Positions 14,215 through 27,080 of a DNA stretch of 64,000 nt are shown piece after piece. The DNA lies in contig NC_041738.1 of NCBI RefSeq assembly GCF_004115215.2, positions 12,556,669 through 12,620,668 of the forward strand, read 5' to 3'. The first letter of the stretch is position 1, and each line of letters begins with the position of its first letter. This stretch comes from Ornithorhynchus anatinus. Taxonomy: Eukaryota; Chordata; Mammalia; Monotremata; Ornithorhynchidae. Made by a program: the position numbers and the translations under genes. The notes beneath the pieces are model-generated. The model had not been told where the DNA came from. It ran no database searches and saw only the letters and a program-made list of their open reading frames with translations.

Positions 14215-16239
14215 TTTTTCTGTCGGAGATTCACCTTGTAACACGCATGCAGTTCAAGAACGGTAAGGGGCCCCATCTGGTCCCGACCCCCCGGAGGGCT
14301 CATAAGGGGGGCCAGGGGCGGAGGGCGCTGGCTCCCCTGCTCCCTCCCGCTACCTGGGCGGGGAGGGAGGGCGACGGACGCCGGCCTAAGAGCGGAGGCC
14401 AGGTCACTCCCCGGCAAGCGGCAAGCCCGGGCTCCTCAGGGCCCTGGAGGAGGCGGGGGCGTTGGGAGGACAGCGCGCCTCCCTTTCCGGAATTAACCCC
14501 GACGGCCTCTCCGCTGCCTCGCCCCTGACCGGCTGCGCTTCCCGATTCCCTCGCCCGTCGGAGCCACCCGCTCCGTCCGTCCCGGCCGGCTCCGGCGGTC
14601 ACCCTGACCGCCGCCCGCTGCCGGGGCGGAAGGAGAAGGCGGGGGAGGTGAGGGCAAGCCCCGGGCGCGGGGCAGACCACGTCAAGCCGCCGAAGGGCTT
14701 GTGCCGACCTCCGCCGCGTGGGCGGCTCCGTGCGGCCTCCTCCCCCCCGGGCCCCGCGACCGCCCTCCCCGGGGGTGGGCCGAAGAGGTGGGCGAGAGCG
14801 GGGGGCAGCCGGGCTCCAAGTAGAACACCTCCGTATCATTTAAAGGACGGAACGAAAGAGACGACGACCGAAAACGAAACCAAAAAAAACCTGTATAACC
14901 AAGATTAATAGTTTTTAAATACTTGAGTTCCAAGAAGGACCAAAAACAAAAGATCTGAAAACAGCACAAAACAGGAAAGGAAAAACGTTAACAAATAAAA
15001 GTAACCCAACCAAGCCACAACCCCAAACACCTGTAACGTTCACCTGGCGGCTGAGACCACACGAGAAATACTGTCTAGGAACACCGAGCGTGTAAAAGCC
15101 CGCGGCTTGTAAACAAGATACCAAGGAGACGCTTCCGTTCGCCACGGCAGACACCCGGGCGGGACGTCTTTAAAGGGTAAAATCGCATTTACATTTGTAC
15201 ACACAGAATGGCAACACGACCAGAGACACAGGGGAGAGGGTTCCAATTTTCTAGAATCGAGATCGTTTTTCTGCACCTGATTGACCAAAGGGAGGTTGCG
15301 GGGGCGGGGGAAGGGGCGGGAGGGTGGGCTGCCCTTCCCCACCCCGTAGCCTCCGAGATCCCGGAGGAGAGGGGGTGGACGAGAGGAGCGGCTGCCCGCC
15401 CCAACGCCAACCCTCCCGGCCGCCTCCCGCCCCCGGCTGGCCCGGAGCCTTTCCGGGGCCGGTGGGGAAGGGGTTGGGGGTGGAGGGGAGCGACCCCAGG
15501 GGCTCCTTCCTGGCCCGGCCCGAGGCGGCCGGAGTTGGGACGGAGAGCCTGGGGAGAGGGTCCGGTCCGGCGGGGATGGGGAGCGGGGGGAGGCCGGGCT
15601 CCGCGGAGGACGGGACGCACCTCGGATGCGGCGGGGGGTCGGGGGGCCATCAGTTTGGGCGGAGGGAGGGAAGGTTCGAGGTTCGGAGGCGGGGTCGGGG
15701 GTGGACCGCCGTTCGGGGGGGGGCTTCCCCTTGGACCCGCCCCCCCCCCCCCCCCCGGCCTCCCCACCTGCAGCTCCGGGCTGGGAGGGAGGGGGAGGCG
15801 GGCACAGCCCCGGGCCGGGTCTGCCTGTACCGAGCCCGGCACCGACCCCGGACCGCTCCTCCCTCCTCCGTTTGGGGCTACCGGGAGGGACGGGGGGCTG
15901 TGGGCAGGGGGTGGGCTCCGAGCACGGCCCCAGCCCTCCCACCCCCCCGGCCGGCCCGGCCTCGTCTGGGGAGGCGGGGACCCCGGAGGTCGGCGGGGGG
16001 GTGGGGGGATCGGTGCCCCACAGACCGGTCTGTCCGGTCCGGCCCGGCGGCTCCCGGCACCGCCACCCTCGCTTCCTCGCTTCCGGGGGCCGGTCGGCCG
16101 AGCGGAGGGGCCGGAGCTAAAAACGGAAAGGACTTCCAAAGCCCCCGGCCCCAGGAGTGGCGGTGACCAAGGGGCCGGGGTCCCGGCCGGCCATCGACGC
16201 CCCTACGATGAAGTTTTCAGTGGGGTCACGAGGGAGGCG

Positions 16240-16288
16240 CACGCACGCACGCACACGCACACACACACGATACACACGCACACACATG
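16240..16288. repeat. (CA)n dinucleotide repeat
   Basis: Interrupted CACACGCACACAC run within the PIP4K2B 3'UTR, about 130 bp past the stop codon; (TG)n in the mRNA. Confidence 0.85.
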
Positions 16289-16411
16289 CTGCTACAGTGT
16301 CCGTTTCAGTGTCGCAGGCCGCATTCCCCGCTGGCGGGTCCGCCCCCGCCCCCGGCCCCCTTCCCCCCGCCCCCTCCCCACCGGCCTCACGGCTGAACGA
16401 GGCGGCGGCCA

Positions 16412-19400
16412 TTATGTCAGGATGTTGGACATGAACTCGTTGAAGCGTTTGGAGTACTGCTCGGGGTTCACCGTGGAGATCTCCGCCCCGGCCTGCAAAA
16501 GAGCGGACGGCGGAGGGCCCGCCGGTCGGCTCGGGGCCCGGGGCCCGGCCCCCGGCCGCCCCCCCCCCCCGGCCGAGCCGGCCGCCTCCGGGTCCGAGGA
16601 GCCCGGGCCCTGATGGAGGCGTGGAGTGAGGGGGTCCGGGGGAGCCCCGGCTCGGAGCTGGATCAGTCCAGGCCTCGGGGCCCGAGTCCAAGGGGACCAG
16701 CCCGGGCACGAAAACAAAGCTATTATGAGCCTCGGGGGCCCAGGAGTCCTGGAGCGGCAGCCCCGGCGGCAGCCCGGCCTCCTGGGGGACGTGGGTGGAG
16801 GCACTGTAAACAACGGCGGGGCGGGGTCTTCCCGCAGCACGGGTCCCGGGAGAGGGCGGGGGGCCGGGAGGGAGCGGGGCGCGGGGCGTCCCGAGCCTCG
16901 GGGGTCTGCGACGGGACTCACTCCGTGTTTCACCGTTTTGGCAGCGTGGGCGGCTTTCTTCTTGGCATCGTACGGCGTGAGGATGTCGATGATGGCCATG
17001 AAGTACACTTCCTTCTTGGGGGCGTCTGGACGGTGGGTGGAGGGACAGCCGGGTCACCCCGCGGGGGCCGGAAGGGGCCCCGAGAGGTCTCCCCGGCCGC
17101 CCCGGCCGCCCCCCCCCCCGTCTCCGGGCCGCTCGGGAGGAGGCCGCCCGCCCGGACTGGGAGGACCCGTCCCCCCGGCCCCGACCCCCTCCCGGGCGGG
17201 AGTCCCCACGCACTGTCGTGGCTCTTCATGGCGTAGACGTCCACGGACGGGTCGAACTCCCCGGGGCCGAAGAAGCGGGGGAAGTTGAGGAGGTTCCCGG
17301 GGCTGTCGGGGGGCGTCGTCCCGTAGGAGCAGAGCAGGGCCCCGCCCGTGCCGCCGTCGTTCTCCCACTCCTCGTCCTCCGCCCGCTCCTCCACCTCCAT
17401 CTCCTCCTGCTCCGCCCGGTCCACGTCGTGGATGCCCACCAGCAGGCTGTAGTCCATGATCTTCAGCTGGGCCAGGAACTGCAGGGGTCGGCGGCGGGGG
17501 GACAGCGGAAGGGCGTGAGGGGGGCAGGGGGACGTCTGGAACGGCCCAGGGAGGCCGGGGTCAGCAATTTCCGCGTGACGGGAGAGGACCGGGCGACGGT
17601 CCTAGGCCGTCCGCCCCTTGCGGGCAGGGGACGCGTCTACCCTCTCTGTCCTACTGGACTCTCCCGAGCGCTTAGCACGGTGTTCTGCCCCCGGTAAGCG
17701 CTCGATAAATACCATCGAGTGAATGAACGAACTGATTAAGTCGGCCCGGGCCAGGGGAGAGAGGTGACGAAGGATCCCCCTCCCCTACCCCAATCCTGGC
17801 CCCCAGAGGTCACACATCAGGGGATGGGGGTGGGGGGTGGAGGGGGGGAGAGCAAGGAACCCGACTAGGGAGGGGGTGGACGGGGCTCGGGGAGCCCGGA
17901 CCCTCTCCCTGCTCCCGGCGCATCATTACCTCCACGTCCCGTTTCAGCTTCTCCAGGAAATTCTTTTTACTGTCCTCCCCGACGTGTAACTTCTGCCCTT
18001 CGTTCAGGAAGTCGTTGTCCTTGAACGTGGGCAAGTCCTTGGCCTGGAGGGCACGGGTCGGGAGAACGGGGTTCTTCTCGTCCCGGGGCCTTTCCCTTCC
18101 TGGAGATCCAGGGGAACTCCCCCCACCCCTCGGGGGGACGGGGAGGAGGCCCCCGTGACCAGAAGAGTCCCACCCACGCCCTGATCCCGGAGGAGGGGGC
18201 AGGAAAGGGCAAGGGGGCGGGAGCCGGGCGGGACCCCGGGAAGAACGGATAAGCGCTCACAGGGGGAAGGAGGGCAAAGGAGCGGCTGGAGCCGGGTTTC
18301 AGGGGAGCGGGTCCGTGGGACCGGGAACTTGGGGGGGGGGGGGTGTCTTTGCGGTCTCCCTTCCCTGCCCCCGGGACGCCCCCGGGGCAGGCTCCTCGCC
18401 CCCAACCCCACCCCGGCCTACCTTCTCCTTGTCGCTGGCTTCCCTGGAGACGGTCGAACCCTAGGAGGAGAGGGCAAGGGGCTCAGGGGAGCTGGAGTCG
18501 ACAGGGGCCACCCGAGGGGGGGAGAAGAGGCCGGGAGAGGGTGCGGCTTAGGGGCCGGGCCGGTGGGAAGGGGCCCCCGGTGACAGTGTGCCGTCATCTT
18601 GGATTTCCCTTCGCTCGCCCAAGTGGCCCAGAACCTCAGGGCCGCCCGGATACTTCTCTCGGCATCCCGGAAGCGACTTCCTGCATTAGGGGACATCTCC
18701 CCCGCCGGAAGGCCTGGGGCGGCCCTGTCCCGGCTCTCCCACCCACACCGGAAGAGGGGTCTCGCGCCAGAGGGAGAGGGGGACTGGCGAATGACAGACG
18801 GAGGCGGCCCGGCCCGGCCCGGCCCGGTGGAGAGACCCGATGAACCGAGAGTCTAATCCCCGCTCGGTCCCCGGCCGGGTGACCTCCAGTAGATCGCCGA
18901 GAGGCGGGGGTTATGATTCCCGTCTCGCGGGCGAGGAAACTGAGGCTGAGGCCCAAGTGAGGTCTTCCACTAGGTTGAATGCCCGATTGAACTTGAGGGC
19001 GGGGATCACGCCTCCCAGGTATAACGTATTCTCCCAGATACACAGTACAGCATAAGTAATTTTGGCACGACGGATCGATACAACAACAATAACGATAAAG
19101 ATATTCGTTAAGCGTTTACTCCGGGCCAAGCGCTCTCCTAAGCGCTGGGGTAGACAGACGGTAATCGGGCTGAATACGGTCCCCGACCCCCGTGGGGTTC
19201 ACAGTCTTAATCGGGCCGAAGCGACGAGTAGGAAGTTTCACGGACGGGTTCAGGGTGGTAGAGGCAAACATGGCTACGCGCTTGGGACCCCCCACTGGGG
19301 CGGCGGCGCCAACGGTTAGCGCCCGGAGCCTCACCTTGAGGTCGTACTTCCGGTGGACGGTCAACCGGTGGCTGAAGACGTTCCTGGTGACCACCATGTA

Positions 19401-22400
19401 GGTCTCGACGCCGTCCACCGTCAGGCGGTACATGCCCAGAAACTGGGGCAGGAGGGTGTTCCCGTGGCACTCCACGATGAACTGGCGGCCCGGCGGGGCA
19501 GAGGAGGGCGGGGTCAGGGGCCGGGGAACTCCCGGCTGCCACCCCGGGCCGGTGATCGGACACCGTGGGGCCGGGGGGGGGGGACGCCGTGCCGTCCGTG
19601 AGCTGACGTCCGGAGGGGCGTGGGGGACCCCTCGCCCCCGACCACGGAGGTCACCCGAGACCCCGGAGGGGGCAGGTGCCACCTGTCGCCTGCCTCGCGG
19701 GATCCGGCTGGGGACCCCCCCCGGCCGACGGCGTATCCTCCGACCGCCGCGGGCGCCCGGGGCCGGGGGGCGGGCGGGTGCGGGAAGGGCCTCCATTCCG
19801 TACCTGGTGGTATTTCTTGAGGATGTTGTGCATCTCGGCCACGTCCTCGCCGGACACCGCCTTGACCACGAAGCGCCGGTCGTAGGTGGTGAGGAAGCGG
19901 GCCCCGCAGCGGCCCTGGCTGTCGCTGTTCACGGGGGCGCTGCGGGTCACCGAGTTCTGCGGGGTCGACGTCAGACCCGGGGAGGAGAGGGACGGGGTTG
20001 GGGGCGGGGGGCACGAGGCGGGCCGGGCGCCGGCCGCTGCCGCCCGTCCCCACGCAGCCCCCCGAGCGGCCCCCGGAAGGTCCTCCCTCGGTCGGGGCCG
20101 AGGGGCTGGCGCTACGGTCCGTGGCTCCCCTCGGCCCCTCTCCCGCCCCGGAGTCCAGAACGAGGCGGGCCGGGCGGTGGGTGGGGTGAGCGGGGAAGAG
20201 GGGGGCCTTCCATCCCTGCTCGTGACCCGTGTCGGGGGGGATTTCCGGGAGTCTCAGAGAACGGCCCCAACCTCCCACCCCAGAGAACTGACCCCAGCTG
20301 TCCCCGGGCGGTCGTCTGGAGGCCGGAAGACGGTCAACGGGGACGGGCGGGGTGGCCGAAGGGGGCCTGGGGGGGGCGTCGGGGCTCACCTCGGGGGCCA
20401 GGGCCTCCCTCGGGCCAGGCCAGCCCACACCTGCTTCCCGGGCACCGCCCTTGGGCTCCCGCTGGCGGGTGGGATCGGCAGGTGGGGACCCTCCCCGCCC
20501 CGCTCCTGCAGCCCACGTGCACCTCCCCCCGGCCGGCGGACCCATGGGCCGGCAGGGCGGCTCCCTCCCGCGCCTGCTCTCGGCCCCTCCCTGCTTGGCG
20601 GTTGGGGAAGCCGACCCCAGGCCAACCCTGCGGGCGAAGGCCGGGGCCCGGGCCCCGCTCGCCGCGGCCCCCTCAGGCCGGAGCCCGGGCCCGCGTGGAA
20701 AGCCGACGCCCGGCCGAGGCGGTGGGGCACGAGGCCCTGCCCGGCTGTCAGGCCCGAGCCCGCCCTCCCCTGCTTCGACGCACTCCCCCGGCACTAGCAC
20801 TAGCAAAAACGGGCAGTCGAGACCCTGCCCCGGCTGGACTCCGGAGGTCCAGCTGCCCGGGGCTGGCTCTGACGGGCGGGAAGTCCCTGGGGATTTCCGG
20901 GCACCCCGCCCGCCCGGCCGGCCCCCGACCGTCTCCACGGCCCCCGCCCGCGGCAGGGGGAACCCAGATGTGGGGGCCGGAGCCACGCGCCGACAATAGT
21001 AACTGCGGTATTGGTTGACAGCTCACTCCGTGCCAGGGACCGTGCTAAACGCCGGGGTTGATACACAGCCCCCGCCCCACACGGGGCTCACGGTCTCGAG
21101 CCCCGTTTTCCGGACGAGGTAAGTGAAGTGACTCGCCCAAGGTCACACAGCCGCAGATGAGCGGCGGAGCCGGGGTTAGAACCCAGGTCCTCCCGTCTCC
21201 CGGGCTCCATCCGCCGAGCCGCGCGGCTCGGCGGGCCGACCTTCGTGCTACGGGGGGCGGTGGCGTCCTGGGGCCTTGGCCGGGGCCAGCGGCCGCACCA
21301 CAGCCTCCGAAGCGAGAAGGGGTCTTGGGCTTTACCTGAGGCTCCTCCCTGCCGCCGGGGTCTTGCCTTATCTGCTCTAAGCAGCCTCTCGACGTGCCCT
21401 TTTGAGACAAACTCCGAAGGAGTTTCAGCGGGGGCCCGGGCAGAATCCGGAGGGGCTCTCATCGACCGCTCCTCACCGCCTGGGCTCGGGGGGGAAGCCC
21501 GCCCGGGTCAGCCCGTCACGTGCCCAGGGTGGGCCGGAAGCGCGCCCCGGGCCCGGACCGGTCCTCACCTGATAGTCCTGGTCGTCGATCCCGAAGCGCT
21601 CCCGCAGGTTGCGGAAGACCATGGGGCAGTACTCCTTGAACTTGAACCGGCTGGGGAGGTTCTCCCTGCAGACAGGCAGGGGATGGGCGGACGGGGCCCG
21701 TCCCGGGGCGTCCTCCCCCGCTCCTCCCTCCCGCCTCCACCCCGGGCGGCCCCCCCGGAGGGGCGATCCGCTCCGTCTCCCCTTCTCCCCCCGACCCGCA
21801 GAAGAGCCGGCCTCGTCCCCGATGCCGGGGGGCTGGGGGCCCCCGACCCGCAGGAGGGGCCGCGAGGGAGGAGCTACGGGACGCCCGACCGTCCGTCCTG
21901 CCCCGGCTGCGAATCTGCGGTGCAGAGAGAGAGAGATCCCACGCTCCAGGGTGGGGCGGGCCCCCCGCCGCGATCCCCTCTGGACTTACATCCCTGCTGC
22001 GGGGGAGCTGGGTCCGTGGCCAGCTGGCGGGAGGGCGGCCGGGTCACAATCCTGACCCGGGTCCGGCCCAGGGGCTTCCTGGCTCTTCGGGGTCAAAGTA
22101 GCTGCTGGAGTTCTTGGCATCAAACGTGGGCCTCCCCCCCGACTCCCCACTCTCCACCCTCCCACACCAGAGTCACCGGGGGGGGGCCCCCGGCGGGGAA
22201 CCCGAGGGCGGAGGCGGCCGGGGGTCGCCCGGGGCGGGGGGGAGGGGCCGAGGCGACCAGAGGGGCGGCGGGGGGGGGGGGGGGGGCGGGGGTCTCCGGG
22301 CCCGGGACACTCACTTGTTGAAGAGATGGTTGTCCACCTTGATCTTGCTGTAGGCCTTGAAATCGTCCGGCATCAGCATGACGGGAACCGGGACGTTGCT

Positions 22401-25400
22401 GAGCTCATTGATCTGGAGGGGAGGAGGGCCGGGGGTCGGGACGGAGGACGGGCGGGAGGCCGGACGGACGGGAGGCCGGAGGGAAGGGGAGGAGGGGGGT
22501 CGGGGGCTCGGCGGGCCGGCCGCCCCGGCACCGGCGTTTTGCGGGGGCGACCCGGCAACGGGGTTGGTCCTTAAAGCGGAGATCCCGGGCGACCGCTTGG
22601 AACTAGAGCCGGCCCCAGACTGTCCCTGCCGTGCGCGATCGGCACGGCCTGACGGCGAGAGCCCGGGCTCGGGAGTCAGGCGAGGGACCTGGGTTCCAGC
22701 CCCGGCTCCGCCACCCGTCTGCCGGGCGACCTGGGGCGAGTCCCGTCACTTCTCTGGGCCTCGGTTACCTCATCCGGAAAAGGGAGATTGAGACCGCGAG
22801 CCCCACGGGGGACAGGGATCGTGTCCAACCCCATCACCTTGTATCCGCTCCAGCGCTTAGAACAGCGCCTGGCACAGAGTCAGCGCCCGACAGACGCCAT
22901 CGGCGTTATTAGTATCGTTACCGCTATTATTATCCGATGCCGCTTTCGCAGCTGGGAGCCCCCCGCACCCACGGCCCCCAGACCCGCCGTCCTCAGCGAC
23001 GGTCCCTTCAGGCTCCCCCCAGGCTCGTCGCCCACCAGCGGGACCCCCACCCCCTGCTCTACTTTGATCCACGCTGCTCCGTCCCGGGGGCTCCCTGGCT
23101 GAGTCTAGAATCCACTCACTGTCGTATTTATTAAGCGCTTACTGTGTGCAGAGCACTGTACTAAACACCTGGGAGAGGACGGTACAACCATAAACGGTGA
23201 CATTCCCCGCCACTGCGATCTACAACGCTCCACGCTCGACGGGCAGTGTGGTCCCGCGGGTACAACACCGGGCCTGGGAGTCAGAAGGACCCGGGTTCTA
23301 ATCCCGGCCCCACCACTGGTCTGCCGGGTCAACTCGGGCACGTCACGGCCCTTCTCCGGGCCTCAGCTCCCTCATCTGGAAAATGGGGATCGAGACCGTC
23401 CCACGTGGGACGGGGATCGGGTCCCTCCCGATTCGCTTCTATCCACCCCAGGGCTCGGTACCACCATTGATGTTATTATTATCAGAGCACTGCTGGCAGG
23501 GCACTGCCCGGGGGGGAGGGGGGGGGGTGTCGGCCTCGGGCCTGCAGAGGAAGTCGGTTTCCCAGAGCTGGAGGGAGGAGGAGGGCGGTGGGGACGGCGG
23601 AGGTCGGGGGGAAGAGTGGGGCCGCCTAGGAGGCGACGATCCCCGGCCACCTACCCCCGGGGGGCCGCGTCGGACCCTCGCGTCCTGCCCGCTCCCCTCT
23701 GCCCCTGGCCGCGCCCCGGGCTGTCCGGCTGGCCCCTCTCCCGCCCCTGCCAGGGCTCTCCCTGGACGTCGAGGGCTTCCCTTTCGGAAGCAGCTCGGCC
23801 CAGCGGAAAGATCCCAGGCCCGGGAGCGAGGGGACCTGGGTTCCGATGCCGTCTCCGCCCCTTGCCCGCTGTGCGACCCGGGGCGAGTCTCGTAACTTCT
23901 CGGTGCTCAATTGACTCATCTGTAAAATGGGGATGAAAGCCCAGCTCTGCCGCCCTTTTAGACTGGGAGCCCCAGGTGGCGCGGCTTAGAGGCAAGAGCA
24001 CGGGTGTGGGAGTCAGAGGACGGGGGTTCTAATCCCACCCTGCCTGCTGGGTGACCTTGGGCAAGCCACTTCACCTCTCTGTGCCTCAGCGACCTCATCT
24101 GTAAAATGGGGATTGAGAGACTGGAGCCCCACGGAGGACAACCCCATCACCCCGTATCTACCCCAGCGCTCAGAACGGGACTCGGCAGATAGTAAGCGCT
24201 CAACGGACACCCTAATCATCGCTATCAATTGTTATATCTGACCTAAATTCGCCGCAACCATCCCATCGATCAGGACAGCGCGTGGCCCGAGTCAGAGCTT
24301 GGCCAATTCCACTTTATCCCCCTCTCAGGCCGGGTCCTCCAGCCACCCCTGACTTCAGCACGGGGCCCACGTCCGGGAGGGAGGGAGGAGGGAGAGGGAG
24401 CCAACTGTCATCCCTGGGGGGCGAGAGGCCCAGAGAGGTCAAGAGGCTCGCCCCACGTCACTCGGCGAGGTAACGGGGCCAGAGGGGCGGGGGGGGGCGG
24501 ACGGACTCCCGCGGTTTTGGCCGCCGAAGGGCCGCCGCGGGTCCGCCGAAGCCGGGGGGCCGCGCCGGGGCGGCCGGCGGGGTCGCGGGTGGGAGCCGGC
24601 CCCCGAGGGAGACCCGGGTGGCCCGCGGCGCCGGGGGAAGCCGCCCCGCGCTCCAGGACGGGCCGACCGAACCCGCGCCGTCTCGGGGGGCCGGCGGAGA
24701 GAGGATGCCCGGGGATGGCCGCCGGTCAGAGGGACCCGCCCCGGAGCTCCAAGAGGGCGCGGGGAAACCGAGGCGGGGGCCGGGCCGCCGGCGGGGGGTG
24801 AGGCGGCTCCCCGAGGGAGGCCCCGTGACCGGGCCAGGGCCCCCACCCCGCGCACACGTGACTCACACGGAGAGCGCTCAATGAATCCGATCGAACGATC
24901 GAATCTTGGGGTGGGCAGACTCGGCCGGGAAAGAGGTCGGGATCCGGGGCTCCCGTGTCCCCGCCTCTGGGTCCCGCCCGCTCCGCGCCCCTCCCAAACT
25001 GACCTCCGGGGCCACAGGGCCGGCAAGGGGAGGACCCGGCGCTCGGCCCGTCCGCCTGGGCGGGCCTCTCGGAGGCCCCCCGGATGGCGTCTCCTCCCGG
25101 CCGGACCCGCCGGGCCGCCGGCGTCCCGGCCCGCTTACTCGCGGCGGCGAAACCGTCCCGGCCGCCCGCCGCCCATCCGTCCGCCACGCCGGCGCGGCGC
25201 CGTCTTCCCGGGGACCCACGGTTCGTCCGGCAGACCAACGAAAACCCACTTCCTCGCCCCGGCTCCTCGGGAGACCTACGGGTTTCGGGGGAAGGGGGCA
25301 CGGGCGGGTCGCCCGCGGACCATTTCCCCTAGCTGGCGTCGATCTGACCGTCTCCTCTTGGGGACCGTAAGCTCCCTGCGGGCAGAGAACGGGTCCGCCG

Positions 25401-27045
25401 ACCGACCATCGTGTTGGGCTCTCCCGAGCGTTCGGCGTAACGCTCCGCAGACAGTACGTGCCCGGCGACTACGAACGACCGATCGATGGGGCGGCCGGCG
25501 TGGGCCCGGCCGGCCTGAACGGCGGCTACCTGGTTTCCCCGGGGCCTGGGCACCCTCTCCTGCGAGGGGGGGAGGGGGAGGGGGCAGGAAGGGTGGGAAG
25601 GAAGAGGAAGGGGAGGGAAGAGGGCAGAAGAAAGGGTGGGAAAAGGGCAGGGGGGCGGAAGGGGGCAGGGGGGCAGGAGGAGGGCAAAAGAGGCGGGAGG
25701 AGAGAGGAGGGCAAAAGAGGCGGGAGGAGAGAGGAGGGCAGAGGGTAAGGAGGAGGGAGGAGGGGCAGGAGGAGGGCAAAAGAGGCGGGAGGAGGGCAGA
25801 GGAGCAGCCAGAGGTGTGGGTGGAGGGCAGAGGGGCGGGAGGGGGGCTAAAGAGGCAGGAGAAGGGCAGAGGAGGCGGCAAGGGGGCAGAAGAAAGGAAG
25901 GGAAGAGGGTGGAGGGGCGGGAGGAGGGCAGAAGGGGCGGACAGGGGGTGGAGGGGGTGGGAAGGGGACAGAGGGCTAGGAGGAAGGCAAAAGAGGGGCG
26001 GGAAGAGGGCAGAGGGGCCACCGAGAGGAGGAGCGGGGGTTTAGGACTCCCAATCCAAGTGCCAAGGCGTCACTGGCAGCGGACCCGCTCCTTCCCAAGC
26101 CCCGGGGGCCCGGGCCGGGTGGGCCGGGCCCGGCCTCGCCCCCTTTCTGGGTTAACGGCGGGGGTCGGATGGGGAGGTTGGGGGTCCGAGGAGGAGGAGG
26201 AGGAGGAGGAGGAGGATGGGGGCGGCCTCCCGCAGCCTGTTGCTCGCAGGGCAAACCCCGCCGGCCCCGGGGTGGGAAGCCGGGCCGGGCGGGGCGGTCG
26301 CTCCTTTCCAACGTTGGCGTGGCCCCCCCGGGCTCTGCCTCGGCCATCCCCCTGCCTCCGGGCTCCGAGGACAAAGACCCCGCCCCGGACCCCCGCCCCG
26401 GGACCCGCCGCAGGCCTCCGCCTCCGCCTCCCGGGGGGGGGATAGAGGAGGGGGGCGGGCAGATGGGTGGGGGAAATAGAAGAAGGGGCGTGCAGAGCGG
26501 GGGTGAAGAATAGAGGAGGGGTCGTGCAGAGGGGGCAGAGATAGAACGGAAGGGCGGCGGTGAATAGGGGAGGGGGCGTGCGGGGGTGGGGGGAGGGGGG
26601 AGAGAAGACAGAGGAGGGCAGCGGGGAAATAGAGGAGGGGGCGGGCAGATGGAGAGGAGACAGGGGAGGGGCCGTGCAGATGGAGATGGGGGAAAGAGAG
26701 GAGCGGAATGCGGGGCGGGGGGGGATGGAGGAAGGGGCCTGCGGAGAGAGGAGGCACAGAGGAGGGGGCGTGCGGGGGGGGGGGGGAAATAGGGGAGGGG
26801 GCGTGCAAATGGAGGGGGAATAGAGGAGGGGGAATAGAGGAGGGGGAATAGAGGAGGGGGCGTGCAAATGGGGGGAAATAGGGGAGGGGGATGCGGGGGG
26901 GGGGGGGTCAGGCCGGGCAGGTACCGTGTGGTTGGCGCCCCACATGAGGACGCTGAGCAGCGGCTCGCTGGCCCGAAACAGCTTGACTTTCTGGCAGACG
27001 AAATGCTTCTTCTTCGTCTTCGTCTTGCTGGCGCTCAGCGGAGGA

Positions 27046-27080
<35 letters not shown>

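Larger units (their letters stand above)
14185..16411 (-). other. Inferred PIP4K2B 3'UTR
   Basis: No SINE or LINE in 2.2 kb, unlike the surroundings. An AT-rich, ordered block at about 14830-15280 (with runs such as TTTTTAAATACTTGA) looks like conserved 3'UTR. The 15.3-16.2 kb part is C/G-rich and low in complexity. The extent is inferred from the stop and the AATAAA at 14209. Confidence 0.55.

Noticed and set aside
15208-16434. A 408-residue plus-strand open frame and its overlapping partners
   Set aside because: It lies antisense to the PIP4K2B 3'UTR in C/G-rich low-complexity sequence; Pro/Gly/Arg composition only.
19432-21018. A 528-residue plus-strand open frame, with a 490-residue one opposite
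   Set aside because: Both cross PIP4K2B exons and introns in GC-rich DNA where stop codons are rare; the real exons read in another frame.
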